Shown: positions 51,829-62,017 of the stretch, piece after piece
Layout of the letters: each line of letters opens with the position of its first letter
Position numbering within the stretch: position 1 is the first letter of the stretch
Source: Lachnospiraceae bacterium
GTDB taxonomy: Bacteria > Bacillota > Clostridia > Lachnospirales > Lachnospiraceae
Assembly: GCA_900168235.1 (NCBI GenBank)
Contig: FUZG01000001.1
Coordinates: 1 to 64,000 of the forward strand
DNA: 64,000 nucleotides
Direction: 5' to 3'
The notes under the pieces: generated by a model
What the model was told of the DNA's origin: nothing
The model's input: the letters and a program-made list of their open reading frames with translations, nothing else
The model's database searches: none
Position numbers and translations under genes: made by a program

Positions 51829-53319
51829 TTATTCCACTTCGAGATCAGACACAAGCTCATCCATTGTTTCTTTCAGCTGGTCCATTGCTTCCTGAACAGA
51901 TGAATATTTATCCGTTGTAACAAGATCCTGAAGAGTCTTTGCCCATTCTGTAGTTGTCTCTGTGAAGTAAGGCTGAGCGGTGAAGAATATGCTCGCATCC
52001 TTAGAGATAGTTGAGAATGCTTCGTAGTAGCCTTCTGCTCCTGCTACAGATTCTTTATATGCATCACTGTTAAGTACGGATGTACGAGGAGTATCTGTAC
52101 AAGCCTTTTCAACACCTGACCAGAGCATAAACTCAGGACTTGTGAAATACTGCATGAAGTACCATGCTGCCTCTTTCTTTGCAGAGTCTGCATTCATAGC
52201 CATTGACCATACCCAGAGATTTGATTTCATATCAGCTTCTGTCTTTCCTGCTGATTCAGGATAAGGCACCATTCCAAATGCCAGATTTCCGGCTTCATTT
52301 GATGATCCGGGTGTATTCTGTGTATATCCGCCTCTATCTGCATCCCACATCATAGCTGCTTTTCCTGCACCGAGGTCTGCGCCGCACATTTCCCATCCGT
52401 AGGTTGCCCACTGAGGAGCACCGCCGTTCTTTACCAGATCTACCCAGTACTCTGTCATTGCTACGGCTTCCGGTGAATTTACTTTACTTACGAGCTTTCC
52501 GTTTTCGATCTCAAAATCCTTTGCGCCCCATGTGGAGTACATTGACATATATGCAGGATGGATCGTTCCCCAGTCAGGAAGTCCGCGGACTGCAAGTCCA
52601 TAAGAACCGCTGCCGTCAAATTCCTTAAGTGCCTTTGATGCTTCGAGAAGTTCTTCCGCTGTCTTCGGAGGTTTGATACCCTTTTCCTCCAGAATCCGCT
52701 TATTGTAAGTCAGGATATTTACTTCCCATCCCATAGGAAGTGCCCACTGGGAACCGCTTCCAACAGGATGCCCCGGAACCAGATCCCACTTCAGCGCATC
52801 GATAACTGCCGGGATAAAGTCATCATAATTCCAGTCAGGACTTGTAAGATCTGTCCCGATATAATTTTCCAGCGGTTCCAGATTACCAGCTGTTGCATAC
52901 TCCCATGACTGATATGCACCTGTCATGAAAACATCGATCGAACCAGAATGACTGCTGAGTTCGACATTTAACTTTTCAAAATAGTTCCCCTCCGGCATCG
53001 ATGAGTAATTTACTTTGATACCTGTTTTCTCAGTAAATTCACCGAGCTTTTCCTCTACTGCATCCGCATAGGTGTGTTCACTGAAAAGAACCGTTATCTC
53101 TTCGCCATCAAATTTTTTCCAGTCAAATTCGCCTGACGAGGCAGCAGGTGTTTCTGACGCCTTTGCCCCCGCATCAGCAGAACCGGCTTCTTCCGCTGCC
53201 TTTGATCCCGCATCAGCTCCAGTTCCTGTTCCTGCCGGCTGACCGCCGGAGCTTCCGCATCCTGCCAGCGCGCTTGCTGCGATCAATGTTGCCATCATGA
53301 CCGATAGTAGCTTTCTCAT
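51829..53319 (-). CDS. Extracellular sugar/polyol-binding lipoprotein
   Basis: 496 residues, family 1 solute-binding protein. Signal ends in ALAGC (C21), then a Gly/Ala/Ser linker of about 45 residues. EEITVLFSEHTYADAVEEKL starts the mature fold, and the ligand-site region MTGAYQSWEYATAGNLEPLE follows, related to MalE/UgpB. With eltD upstream a polyol ligand (erythritol, threitol) is plausible; that is inference. 31 bases after the dehydrogenase gene, no terminator between. Confidence 0.88.
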   Translation of the reverse strand: MRKLLSVMMATLIAASALAGCGSSGGQPAGTGTGADAGSKAAEEAGSADAGAKASETPAASSGEFDWKKFDGEEITVLFSEHTYADAVEEKLGEFTEKTGIKVNYSSMPEGNYFEKLNVELSSHSGSIDVFMTGAYQSWEYATAGNLEPLENYIGTDLTSPDWNYDDFIPAVIDALKWDLVPGHPVGSGSQWALPMGWEVNILTYNKRILEEKGIKPPKTAEELLEASKALKEFDGSGSYGLAVRGLPDWGTIHPAYMSMYSTWGAKDFEIENGKLVSKVNSPEAVAMTEYWVDLVKNGGAPQWATYGWEMCGADLGAGKAAMMWDADRGGYTQNTPGSSNEAGNLAFGMVPYPESAGKTEADMKSNLWVWSMAMNADSAKKEAAWYFMQYFTSPEFMLWSGVEKACTDTPRTSVLNSDAYKESVAGAEGYYEAFSTISKDASIFFTAQPYFTETTTEWAKTLQDLVTTDKYSSVQEAMDQLKETMDELVSDLEVE

Positions 53320-53350
53320 AACTATCCTCCTTCATTTTTCTTTTTTCACG

Positions 53351-54439
53351 TTAGTTAAAAGTCAATACGACTTTCAGATCCCCTTCTTTTCCTGTTGCAA
53401 GTTCAAAGCCCTTTTCCCATTCCTCTATAGGAAGGATCGTAGTTATCACGCCCTCCGTTTTCAGATTGCCGTTCTGCATATTTTCTATGATGAAAGGATA
53501 TGCATACGGGCTCAGGTGTGAACCTCTGATATCGAGTTCCTTTCTGTCACCGATTATTGACCAGTCAACCGTAGTTTCTTTTCCAAAAACAGAGAACTCT
53601 ACAAATGTTCCGAGCTTTCGGATTATTGTAAGCCCCTGTACTACGCTCGCAGGATTTCCTGTAGCTTCGATGTAGATATCACATCCATATCCGTCAGTTA
53701 AATCTTTTATCTCTTTATCAATGTCACATTTACCCGGATTAAATATCAGATCCGCACCAAATTTTTTTGCCATTTCAAGACGATTGTCCTGCATATCAAG
53801 GACTATGAGCTTCTTCGGATTTTTCATCCTCGCATAGGTGATCATTCCGAGTCCCAGCGTTCCCGCACCGGAGATCACAACAACATCCTCATTTGTGATC
53901 TCTGCTCTGTCTACCGCGTGCTTAGAGCATCCGTACGGTTCTATAAGAGCCGCCTGCTCCAGCGGCATATCCTTCGGAACCTTGGAGATCACTGATGTCT
54001 TTCCGTATCTCACGTACTCAGCCATGCCTCCGTTTGTATAACTCATAAATCCATACATATCATGAGGCTGACACATCCAATAGCGTCCCGTCTTACAGAA
54101 ACGGCATTTACCGCATGGCACGATCTGGTCGGCCGTGATTTTTTCTCCAAGCTCATACCCTTCCACGTTTTCGCCCATCTGGACTATAGTTCCATAAAAT
54201 TCATGTCCGGGAATGAATGGAGGTTTAACCCACGACGGCTGCACCTCATCTCCCCAGAACATCGCAGCACCATGTTTACATTTCAGATCTCCGGCACAAA
54301 TGCCACACGCTTCTGTCTTGATGATAATGTCATCCGGGCCGCACTCAGGAGTCGGATATTCAAGCTCCAGTCTGTAGTCATCCTTGCTGTAAGCAACCAG
54401 AGCCTTCATAGTTTTTGGAATACTACCTTTAACCGGCAT
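53351..54439 (-). CDS. eltD: Erythritol/L-threitol dehydrogenase homologue
   Basis: 362 residues, zinc-dependent medium-chain dehydrogenase. Catalytic zinc site C48, H79 and E80; structural zinc C109, C112, C115, C123; Rossmann motif GAGTLGLGM; then YIEATGNPASVVQGL, TVDWSIIGDRKELDIRGSHL. The blocks ICAGDLKCKHGAAMFWGDE, QIVPC and MCQPHDMYGF are very like the Mycobacterium smegmatis enzyme that oxidises erythritol and L-threitol to L-erythrulose with NAD+. GGAGG precedes ATG. First gene of a seven-gene operon, divergent from a kinase. Confidence 0.8.
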   Translation of the reverse strand: MPVKGSIPKTMKALVAYSKDDYRLELEYPTPECGPDDIIIKTEACGICAGDLKCKHGAAMFWGDEVQPSWVKPPFIPGHEFYGTIVQMGENVEGYELGEKITADQIVPCGKCRFCKTGRYWMCQPHDMYGFMSYTNGGMAEYVRYGKTSVISKVPKDMPLEQAALIEPYGCSKHAVDRAEITNEDVVVISGAGTLGLGMITYARMKNPKKLIVLDMQDNRLEMAKKFGADLIFNPGKCDIDKEIKDLTDGYGCDIYIEATGNPASVVQGLTIIRKLGTFVEFSVFGKETTVDWSIIGDRKELDIRGSHLSPYAYPFIIENMQNGNLKTEGVITTILPIEEWEKGFELATGKEGDLKVVLTFN

Positions 54440-54507
54440 TACTGTTTACCTCCTATCTTTCTGAAAATTTCACCTTATTATCTGTTGCGCATGACATGTC
54501 ACATCTC

Positions 54508-54533
54508 GTTTTGTAAAACTGTTTTCTATAACG
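54508..54533 (-). promoter_or_regulatory. Tandem operators in the eltD leader
   Basis: Perfect palindrome GTTTT-GT-AAAAC (54508-54519) and the related GTTTTCTATAAC (54521-54532), just downstream of the eltD transcription start. The divergent ROK protein is the likely ligand. Confidence 0.5.
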
Positions 54534-54545
54534 CTTTTCAATGCG

Positions 54546-54574
54546 AATTTATCACCAGTGTATTTTATTGTCAA
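54546..54574 (-). promoter_or_regulatory. Promoter of the eltD-ABC operon
   Basis: Minus strand TTGACA (54569-54574), 17-bp spacer, TAAATT (54546-54551). Transcript start near 54539. Confidence 0.65.
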
Positions 54575-54706
54575 CATGCAATGTTAAAAAACTTTATTCA
54601 AGCCATTCTTTCGTCATTTTATCCGATTATCGCATGTTCATTTTGTGATAATTGTACTGTATCATTGTATTGCGTTTTCCATTTAAGGTGTGATAAGTTA
54701 ATGTCG

Positions 54707-54729
54707 TTATATAAAACCGTTTTATATAA
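54707..54729 (+). promoter_or_regulatory. Perfect 23-bp palindrome before the FGGY kinase
   Basis: Arms TTATATAAAAC (54707-54717) and GTTTTATATAA (54719-54729) around one base, 33 bases before the kinase start. AAAAC/GTTTT half-sites match those in the eltD leader at 54508-54519. Confidence 0.65.
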
Positions 54730-54761
54730 TCTTCCATGAGAAAGTGGGGTTTGATCAAAAT

Positions 54762-56288
54762 ATGAGATATTATCTTGGACTGGATAACGGCGGCACTAAT
54801 ACAAAAGCAGCTCTGTTCACAAAGGATGGTTCACAGGTAGCAGTTGAAAGCATCGCTACCGCTGCCATCACACCTTTTCCTGATTTTGTAGAACGGGACA
54901 TGGATCAGATGTGGGATGATAACTGTACTGTTATAAGAAATCTGATCACGAAAAATAACATCGACCCAAAAGACATCGCAGGTATCGGTCTCTGCGGTCA
55001 CGGAAAGGGTCTGTACCTATGGGGAAAGGACGGTCATCCTGTAAGACGAGGAATCATCTCCTCTGATAACCGCGCATGGAAATATGCTTCTGACTGGAAA
55101 GCTGACGGCACTGAGGCAAAGGCATTTGAACTGTCCTGCCAGCACATCATGGCATGCCAGCCCATCTGTCTACTTGCATGGATCCGTGACAACGAACCGG
55201 AAGCACTGAACAATATCGAATGGATCTTTGAATGTAAAGACTATGTACGTTTCCGCCTCACCGGAGAAGCCCGTGCAGAGATCACAGATTACTCCGGCAC
55301 AGGACTCATGAACCTTCATACTGCATCCTTTGATGCTGAACTTCTGAAGCTTTTCGGCCTCGAAAAACTTATGGATGCTCTGCCTCCGATCTGCACCTCA
55401 ACTGAGATCGCAGGTCACATCACAAAGGAATCTGCATCGGCTACAGGTCTTTTAGAAGGAACTCCTGTCATCGGAGGTATGTTTGATATTAATGCCTGTG
55501 CACTTGCAGTAAACGTTACTAATGAAGACAACATCTGCATGATCGCCGGAACATGGAGCATTAATGAATACCCGCGAAAGACTGCTGTTTTAGACGGCAG
55601 TGTGCAGATGAACTCAATTTTCTGCCTTCCGGATCACTTCCTCATAGAGGAATCCAGCCCGACTTCCGCAGGAAATAATGAATGGTTCATCCGCCAGCTT
55701 CTCCCCGAGTTAAGGGAACAGGCAAAAAAGAACGGTCAAAGTATATATGAGATCATGAACAACTGGTGTGAAGAATTTGAACCAAAAGACTTTGTTCCGG
55801 TCTTTCTGCCGTTCCTCACCGCAAGTAATGTTAATCCTCTTGCGCGCGGCGCTTTCATAGGACTCGATGCATCGCACACGAGACACCACATGCTCCGTGC
55901 AGTCTACGAAGGTATCGTTTTTTCTCACAGATGGCATCTGGACAGGCTGATGAAGACCAGAAACGGAAAAGGAGCGACTATCCGTCTCGCAGGAGGCGCT
56001 GCCAAGTCCAAAGTTTGGACGCAAATGTTTGCAGATGTGATGAATCTTCCGATAGAAACAGTAGATGTGGATGAGACAGGTGCCCTCGGATGTGCTATCG
56101 CTGTAGCTTACGCAGTAGGTGATCACGAAAGTGTCACAGAAGCCGCAGAGCATATGTGCAGGATCAACCCTGCTATCCATCCGAGACAGTGGGCGCACGA
56201 TGAATACGAGAAAAAGTATCAGTTATATAAGAAAGTCATAGCTTCATTAGACGATGTATGGAGCGATATGCAGAAGATAATAAGCTAA
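54762..56288 (+). CDS. FGGY-family carbohydrate kinase
   Basis: 508 residues, ATP-dependent sugar kinase. N-terminal YYLGLDNGGTNTKAAL (D8, GGT) is the ATPase phosphate loop; the C-terminal FGGY part has AVYEGIVFSHRWHLDRL and IRLAGGAAKSKVWTQMFADV. Overall it is closest to the LyxK (L-xylulose kinase) group by segments I recall (GLCGHGKGLYLW, DNRAWKYASDW, FDINACALA). With eltD it may act on L-erythrulose, or L-xylulose. ATG 54762 is preferred over GTG 54744, as GTGGGGT serves as ribosome binding site. Cotranscribed with the ROK gene 78 bases on. Confidence 0.87.
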   Translation: MRYYLGLDNGGTNTKAALFTKDGSQVAVESIATAAITPFPDFVERDMDQMWDDNCTVIRNLITKNNIDPKDIAGIGLCGHGKGLYLWGKDGHPVRRGIISSDNRAWKYASDWKADGTEAKAFELSCQHIMACQPICLLAWIRDNEPEALNNIEWIFECKDYVRFRLTGEARAEITDYSGTGLMNLHTASFDAELLKLFGLEKLMDALPPICTSTEIAGHITKESASATGLLEGTPVIGGMFDINACALAVNVTNEDNICMIAGTWSINEYPRKTAVLDGSVQMNSIFCLPDHFLIEESSPTSAGNNEWFIRQLLPELREQAKKNGQSIYEIMNNWCEEFEPKDFVPVFLPFLTASNVNPLARGAFIGLDASHTRHHMLRAVYEGIVFSHRWHLDRLMKTRNGKGATIRLAGGAAKSKVWTQMFADVMNLPIETVDVDETGALGCAIAVAYAVGDHESVTEAAEHMCRINPAIHPRQWAHDEYEKKYQLYKKVIASLDDVWSDMQKIIS

Positions 56289-56366
56289 TCCGATTTGTAA
56301 AACGCATTAAAAGAATGTATGATATAGTTATTGCTTATGATGGGACAGTAATAATGGAAAACGCTT

Positions 56367-57494
56367 ATGAACAATACTAATCTTGAAAACTTTGATTTCA
56401 ACTTAAAAAAGTTCAATACTTCAAATATCTACTCATATTTTTTGAATCACGAGGCAGCAACCAAGCAGGATCTGGCCTCCGGTCTGAACCTGACGCTCCC
56501 GACCGTTACAAAAAATATCGCCTATCTTTCCGAACGCGGTCTGATACAGATAAGCGGATCCCGCGGTCAGACCGGAGGACGGAGGGCCGCCACCTATTCC
56601 CTTTGTGCAGAAGCAAAGGTCGCACTAGGTCTCGACATCACAAGACACCATGTTGCATGTGTTGCCGTAGACCTGAACGGAAAGATAATATCTTTCAGCA
56701 GAAACAGGCTGGTATTTAAATTTACGGATGATTATTTCAAAAAAGTATCTGTTCTTTTGAATAATTTTATCGAGAGCCATGATATTGAAAATGATAAGAT
56801 CCTTGGCGTAGGAATAGGTATACCTGCTCTTGTCCAGTCAGATAACTGTTCAGTATTTTACAGCAGTATCATAGACATACGCGAAAATACTTATGACATG
56901 TTCCGTAAATATATCCCCTTCGACATCGCTATGTTCAACGATGCAAAGGCAGCGTGCTTTGCAGAAAAATGGGTAAATAAGGATATACTTAATTCCTTTT
57001 ACATCATGCTCAGCAATAACGTAGGCGGATCCATGATAATAAACGGGCAGGTTTATTCCGGCGATAATTTTCGTTCTGCCGAGGTCGGTCATATCACGCT
57101 GGTCCCCCACGGAAGACAATGCTACTGCGGACAGTGCGGCTGCGTAGACCCCTATCTCGCAGCTACCAATCTTTCTCAGGACGACCTCGCCGGTTACTTT
57201 GAAAATCTAAAGACCACGGATGACGAAAAGATTCTGGATAACTGGTCTCAGTATCTGGACTACATGGTTTCTACCGTAAATATCGTGCGCACTATTTTGG
57301 ACTGCGACATTATCCTTGGCGGATATGTGGGTGCTTACCTTGAGCCTTACCTCGACGAGATAAAGAAACGTGCATTAAAGATCAGTACCTTTGACTCCGA
57401 TGCCGAATTTATAAAACTCTGTTCCTACAAACACGAATCTATCGCTGCCGGTGCTGCTTTGCACTATATCTCAGAATTTATCAAAACAGTATAA
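56367..57494 (+). CDS. ROK-family transcriptional repressor
   Basis: 375 residues. Helix-turn-helix at about 30-55 (KQDLASGLNLTLPTVTKNIAYL), then a ROK domain with the zinc cluster CYCGQCGCVDPYL and GIGIPALVQ. The histidine before it (HITLVPHGRQ) completes the site. Probably represses the divergent eltD operon and the kinase through the AAAAC/GTTTT palindromes; a further GTAAAACG half-site lies in the gap before it. The ribosome binding site is weak. Inducer could be the tetritol or a tetrulose. Confidence 0.87.
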   Translation: MNNTNLENFDFNLKKFNTSNIYSYFLNHEAATKQDLASGLNLTLPTVTKNIAYLSERGLIQISGSRGQTGGRRAATYSLCAEAKVALGLDITRHHVACVAVDLNGKIISFSRNRLVFKFTDDYFKKVSVLLNNFIESHDIENDKILGVGIGIPALVQSDNCSVFYSSIIDIRENTYDMFRKYIPFDIAMFNDAKAACFAEKWVNKDILNSFYIMLSNNVGGSMIINGQVYSGDNFRSAEVGHITLVPHGRQCYCGQCGCVDPYLAATNLSQDDLAGYFENLKTTDDEKILDNWSQYLDYMVSTVNIVRTILDCDIILGGYVGAYLEPYLDEIKKRALKISTFDSDAEFIKLCSYKHESIAAGAALHYISEFIKTV

Positions 57495-57501
57495 ACAGAC
57501 G

Positions 57502-57540
57502 AAAAAATCCGATGCCCCAAATCTCAGGCATCGGATTTTT
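57502..57540. terminator. Bidirectional terminator, ROK/chemoreceptor
   Basis: Stem AAAAATCCGATGCC/GGCATCGGATTTTT with A and T runs at both sides. Confidence 0.85.
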
Positions 57541-57561
57541 ATTTTTCTTATCTCTGTATTA

Positions 57562-59544
57562 TCACTTAAAGAACTGTATCTCGTCGTGAAGCTGAAGTGC
57601 AATATCTTTAAGATGCGCTGCAGATCCTGCAAGTGTTGTTACTGTTGCTGACAGCTCCTCAACAGATGCACCTGTCGTTTCTGTCGAAGCAGCATTTTCC
57701 TCTGAAATAGCGGAAAGCGATGTCATCGCATTTGATACAACCGCATTGGAGGATACACATACATCCGCTTCTCCGGCGATCTTTGCCACACTCGTTACAG
57801 TTTCCTTTATATCACCAAGCATTCCCTCTACGGATTTAAGTGTTTCTCCGAGAGCCTTCTGCTGCTCGATATTTCCTGTCATTACCAGATCAGCCGCCTT
57901 AACTGCCTGTTCTGCTTCGGATAACAGCTCATCCATAAGCTTTCTGATTTCTGACGCAAGGTTTTCAGAATCATCTGCAAGAGTTCTGATTTCTTCTGCT
58001 ACTACCGCAAATCCACGGCCTGCATCACCTGCGCGGGCTGCCTCGATAGATGCGTTAAGAGAAAGCAGATTTGTCTGAGCTGCGATTCCTGAAATACCTT
58101 CAACACGGTCATTGATATTTGAAACCGCATTCTGCGTAGAGGAAATTCTTGTAGAGATCTCTTCGATCTTCTTTGTCATCTCGCTGCTTGCTTCCTGTAG
58201 TTTCTCAAGAGAACTGCTGGACTCTTCTGACGCTGTCTTCATCCTGTCTGCCAGAGTTTTCATTTCCTTTGTGGAACCCTGAACACTTTCTACTGCATCA
58301 GTGATCGTGCTTGTGTTTGCTGCAGCTGACTGGATATCCTCTGACTGCTGAACAGCGCCTCCTGCAATTTGCTGGATAGCTGATGCAACGGTTTCTGTTG
58401 TAGCTGCTATCTGATCAGCCATCTCCGAAAGTTCTTCTGATGACTCACCAACATTTCCTGATGTTTCTTTTATATGGCCTACGATAGAAGACAGCTTATC
58501 GATAACTGAATTCGTATTATTAACGATCTGGCCAAACTCATCTTTGCGCTGTGTATACTTATCGATCTTGTTAAATTCACCGCTAGCGAGATGCTCCAAC
58601 GACTCATCAACAGCAATGATCGGCTTTACAAATCCTACAGCAAGGAAATATGAAAAAATACCGCCAATCAGCAGGAGAATAAGACCAAGTATCGTTATTG
58701 TTAATGATGATAACCTTGCCTGAGCTACAACGCCGTCATAGGATGTAGCGATAGCAACTGTTCCGCCTGTTATAGGCTCTTTAACATATGCAACATAATT
58801 ATGACCGGCTACAAAGCTCTCATATACATCAGACTCTTTATCAGAAGTCATATACGGAGACTTGCTGTAATCTACCGGCTCATCATCACCTGAAATCTCG
58901 TACATTGAATGAGCCGCAAGTATTCCGTTTTTATCTACCAGGAATGACTCGCTTCCATCCTCCGCAAGTATTTCATGGATCTGATTCATATCATAGCTTC
59001 TATGAAGTACTCCAATGACTGTTTTTGTTCCGGGCTTATACACAGGAACAGCAATACTCATACTTCTTTTCTTTGTGGAATTACTTACGATAACCGGAGA
59101 AACTGTGACATTGCCCTGCGATGCACCGATCCAGTATTCACGCTTACTGATATCCACACATTTCTTGTCATCACTTCGAAGCACCATCATTCCCTCCATA
59201 TTTGAGAGAACTATCTGGTTACTATCCCCAAACTCTTCATTTACAACCTGAAGCTGAAACTTTGCATTTGTTTCAGATCCTGTTCCTTCCAAAAAATCAA
59301 CGATCACAGATGATGTGGCGAGTGTATTTAAGGAAGATTCTGTTCTTGAATAAAGGTTATTGATCTGAGATTGCAGATACCATGCCTGCCATTCAAGATT
59401 TTCCTTTGCGGTTTCTCTTGCTTTGTTAGTCGACGAGAAAAAATTAATAGCTGTTGCAACTATGAGAGGCACTGCTGCTACTGTAACCATAGCAATTATC
59501 AGCTTTACCTTTATACTCGATAAAAATGATGCTTTTATCTTCAT
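57562..59544 (-). CDS. Methyl-accepting chemotaxis protein, paralogue A
   Basis: 660 residues. First helix after [19 protein letters not shown] (split: [17 protein letters not shown]), dCache-type sensor (about 40-285), second helix, HAMP, and signalling tip [21 protein letters not shown] 59544 is chosen for GGAGG five bases upstream; 17 earlier codons lack one. It is the second of two tandem paralogues; the upstream one is 660 residues as well and similar throughout. The sensor halves diverge more than the signalling parts, suggesting different ligands. Confidence 0.9.
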   Translation of the reverse strand: MKIKASFLSSIKVKLIIAMVTVAAVPLIVATAINFFSSTNKARETAKENLEWQAWYLQSQINNLYSRTESSLNTLATSSVIVDFLEGTGSETNAKFQLQVVNEEFGDSNQIVLSNMEGMMVLRSDDKKCVDISKREYWIGASQGNVTVSPVIVSNSTKKRSMSIAVPVYKPGTKTVIGVLHRSYDMNQIHEILAEDGSESFLVDKNGILAAHSMYEISGDDEPVDYSKSPYMTSDKESDVYESFVAGHNYVAYVKEPITGGTVAIATSYDGVVAQARLSSLTITILGLILLLIGGIFSYFLAVGFVKPIIAVDESLEHLASGEFNKIDKYTQRKDEFGQIVNNTNSVIDKLSSIVGHIKETSGNVGESSEELSEMADQIAATTETVASAIQQIAGGAVQQSEDIQSAAANTSTITDAVESVQGSTKEMKTLADRMKTASEESSSSLEKLQEASSEMTKKIEEISTRISSTQNAVSNINDRVEGISGIAAQTNLLSLNASIEAARAGDAGRGFAVVAEEIRTLADDSENLASEIRKLMDELLSEAEQAVKAADLVMTGNIEQQKALGETLKSVEGMLGDIKETVTSVAKIAGEADVCVSSNAVVSNAMTSLSAISEENAASTETTGASVEELSATVTTLAGSAAHLKDIALQLHDEIQFFK

Positions 59545-59714
59545 AGCTTCCTCCGTAAATAAATCTAAGTTCCAGTGAACACAAAATAGACACATTTTTC
59601 ACACGAGTCGAAATTATATCATCCAATCCATTGATAGAATGTTTTTTATTACGAACAGCGTCTATTGGTTTTAAAAATATGCAAAACCTTACCGTTCACT
59701 CACGAACAATTACA

Positions 59715-59759
59715 TTTAAAACGCTCTTTGCAGTGTATTCCGTTTCCCGCAAAGAGCGT
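59715..59759 (-). terminator. Terminator of chemoreceptor paralogue B
   Basis: Minus-strand 12-bp stem AACGCTCTTTGC/GCAAAGAGCGTT then TTTAAATG. It sits between the two chemoreceptor genes, so each is its own transcript. Confidence 0.75.
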
Positions 59760-59773
59760 TTCGTTATATTTAT

Positions 59774-61756
59774 TTACTTAAAGAACATTATTTCATCATT
59801 AAGCTGCTCTGCTATTTCCTTTAGATGCGCTGCAGAGCCTGCCAGAGTAGTAACTGTTGCAGACAATTCTTCAACAGATGCACCTGTCGTCTGTGTGGAT
59901 GCTGCATTTTCTTCTGAAATAGCCGAAAGCGACGACATTGCATTTGACACTTCGGAATTTGCAGAAACACAGGTCTCTGCTTCTTCCGAAATCTTAGCTA
60001 CACTAGTAACAGTTTCCTCAATATCGCCGATCATTCCCTCTACTGAACTAAGCGTCTCACCAAGAGCTTTCTGCTGCTCTATATTTCCACTCTTAACCTG
60101 GCTTGCCGCATCTACAGCATGATCTGCTTCTGTCAGAAGTTCGTCCATCAGCTTTCTGATCTCAGATGCAAGGCTTTCCGAATCGTCAGCAAGCTGCCTG
60201 ATCTCCTCTGCAACTACTGCAAATCCCCGTCCGGCTTCTCCTGCACGTGCAGCTTCTATGGAAGCATTCAGGGACAACAGATTGGTCTGAGCGGCTATTC
60301 CGGATATTCCTTCTACTCTTTCATTGATATTTGTTACTGCATTCTGCGTAGAAGAAATCTTTGTCGAGATCAGCTCTATCTTATTTGTCATCTCGCTGCT
60401 TGCAGTCTGAAGAGCTTCAAGAGATGTACTTGAATTCTTTGATGCACTCTTCATGCGGTCTGCAAGGGAGGTCATTTCCTTTGTAGATTCCTGAACACTC
60501 TCTACTGCCTCAGTGATCATACTCGTATTTGATGCTGCCGACTGGATATCATCTGCCTGCTGTACCGCTCCACCTGCAATATGCTGCACAGCAGTTGCCA
60601 CAGTTTCTGTTGTAGCTGCGATCTGCGATGCCATATCAGAAAGTTCCTCTGATGATTCATGCACTGTTGCAGAAGTCTCCTTAATGTGCCCTACTATCGA
60701 AGATAGTTTATCAATAACGTCATTGGTATTATTTACTATCTGACCAAATTCGTCATTTCTATTTGTATATTTACTAATCTTGTTGAATCGACCATTCGCA
60801 AGTTCCGCCAACGATCCATCAACAGCCTGTATCGGTTTTACAAATCCTACTGCAAGTAAATATGAGAATACACCGCCAATGAACAGCAAAATCATTCCGA
60901 GTACAGTTATTGTGAGCGCTGATAACCTAGCTGAGGCAACAACGGAATCATAAGATTTTGCAGAAGCGATAATAAAACCTGTGAGCGGTTCTTTTACATA
61001 AGCTACAAATTTATGACCAACTGCAAAGCTTTCATATACATCATTATCTTTACCGGAAGTCATATATGGAGACTTGCTAAAATCAACCGGTTCGTCTGTA
61101 GCAGCAATCTCATATTGTGAATGTGCTGCCATAATTCCTTCTTTATCGACACAGAAATTTTCTCCTCCGTCTTCCGCAAGGATCTGATGTATCTGGTTGA
61201 GATCATAGTTTCTATGCAGTACGCCTATTACTGTTTTAGTACCGGGTTCAAATACCGGAACTGCATAACATACGCTTCTGACATTTGTTGATGCACTTAC
61301 CATAACATCCGAACAGGTAGGGTTTCCTTTAGATGCTCCGATCCAATAGTCTCTTTCATGGATATCAACAAGTTTGCTTTCATCACTCCTAAGTACCATC
61401 ATTCCCTCAGTATTAGACAGAGTGATCGTATTACCATCACCAAATGCATCATTTACGGTCTGCATCTGTCGTTTCGCGTCATCTCCCGCTTTTCCATCGT
61501 GCAGAAATTCAATGACACTCTTTGAAGCTGCTAAAGTCTCAAGAGCGGTCTTTGTCCTCGAAAAGAGGTTATTTACAGCAGCTTGAATATACCATGCCTG
61601 CCAGTCCAGATTGTCTTTTTCCGTAATGATCGACTTATTAGCCGAAGAAATAAAGTTTATGCTCGTCGCGGCTATAAGCGGAACTGCAGCAACCGAAACC
61701 ATCGCAATTATCAGCTTTACTTTTACACTTGAAAAAATTGATGTCTTTTTCTTCAT
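59774..61756 (-). CDS. Methyl-accepting chemotaxis protein, paralogue B
   Basis: 660 residues, same architecture as paralogue [18 protein letters not shown] first helix, dCache sensor with [18 protein letters not shown], second helix, HAMP and [26 protein letters not shown] precedes ATG. The two genes arose by duplication; large identical blocks in the C-terminal half make recombination between them possible. A possible sigma-28 promoter is upstream (61825-61850). Confidence 0.9.
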   Translation of the reverse strand: MKKKTSIFSSVKVKLIIAMVSVAAVPLIAATSINFISSANKSIITEKDNLDWQAWYIQAAVNNLFSRTKTALETLAASKSVIEFLHDGKAGDDAKRQMQTVNDAFGDGNTITLSNTEGMMVLRSDESKLVDIHERDYWIGASKGNPTCSDVMVSASTNVRSVCYAVPVFEPGTKTVIGVLHRNYDLNQIHQILAEDGGENFCVDKEGIMAAHSQYEIAATDEPVDFSKSPYMTSGKDNDVYESFAVGHKFVAYVKEPLTGFIIASAKSYDSVVASARLSALTITVLGMILLFIGGVFSYLLAVGFVKPIQAVDGSLAELANGRFNKISKYTNRNDEFGQIVNNTNDVIDKLSSIVGHIKETSATVHESSEELSDMASQIAATTETVATAVQHIAGGAVQQADDIQSAASNTSMITEAVESVQESTKEMTSLADRMKSASKNSSTSLEALQTASSEMTNKIELISTKISSTQNAVTNINERVEGISGIAAQTNLLSLNASIEAARAGEAGRGFAVVAEEIRQLADDSESLASEIRKLMDELLTEADHAVDAASQVKSGNIEQQKALGETLSSVEGMIGDIEETVTSVAKISEEAETCVSANSEVSNAMSSLSAISEENAASTQTTGASVEELSATVTTLAGSAAHLKEIAEQLNDEIMFFK

Positions 61757-61824
61757 TTACCCCTCCGTAGAATGATATAAATCCTTTTGCCCTTATCCGA
61801 TGTCATAAAATCCCACCATCTTTT

Positions 61825-61850
61825 TTATCGTCATATTGCGCCTGTTCTTA
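61825..61850 (-). promoter_or_regulatory. Possible sigma-28 promoter of paralogue B
   Basis: Minus strand TAAG, 14 bases, GACGATAA, close to TAAA-N15-GCCGATAA. Confidence 0.3.
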
Positions 61851-61952
61851 TAACTATATATACGAACTTCATTGCATTTTATGGTGTATTTTTGAATAAA
61901 CCTATAAATGATGTAAGGGTCAAAAGTAAATTTTGCCCCTGACATCCTATAA

Positions 61953-62004
61953 ATTAATAAAAGCCATTGTCTACAGAATGATCCAATCACTCCGACAATG
62001 GCTT
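61953..62004 (-). terminator. Terminator of the YgiQ gene
   Basis: Minus-strand 10-bp stem AAGCCATTGT/ACAATGGCTT with a 24-nt loop, then TTATTAATTT. Confidence 0.7.
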
Positions 62005-62017
62005 CTCATAATTTGTT

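Noticed and set aside
54062-54739. 225-codon plus-strand open frame
   Set aside because: Runs opposite eltD and into the control region, with Cys/Phe/His-rich unlikely composition and no ribosome binding site.
61793-61990. 65-codon open frame before the YgiQ terminator
   Set aside because: No ribosome binding site, overlaps the possible chemoreceptor promoter and part of the terminator.
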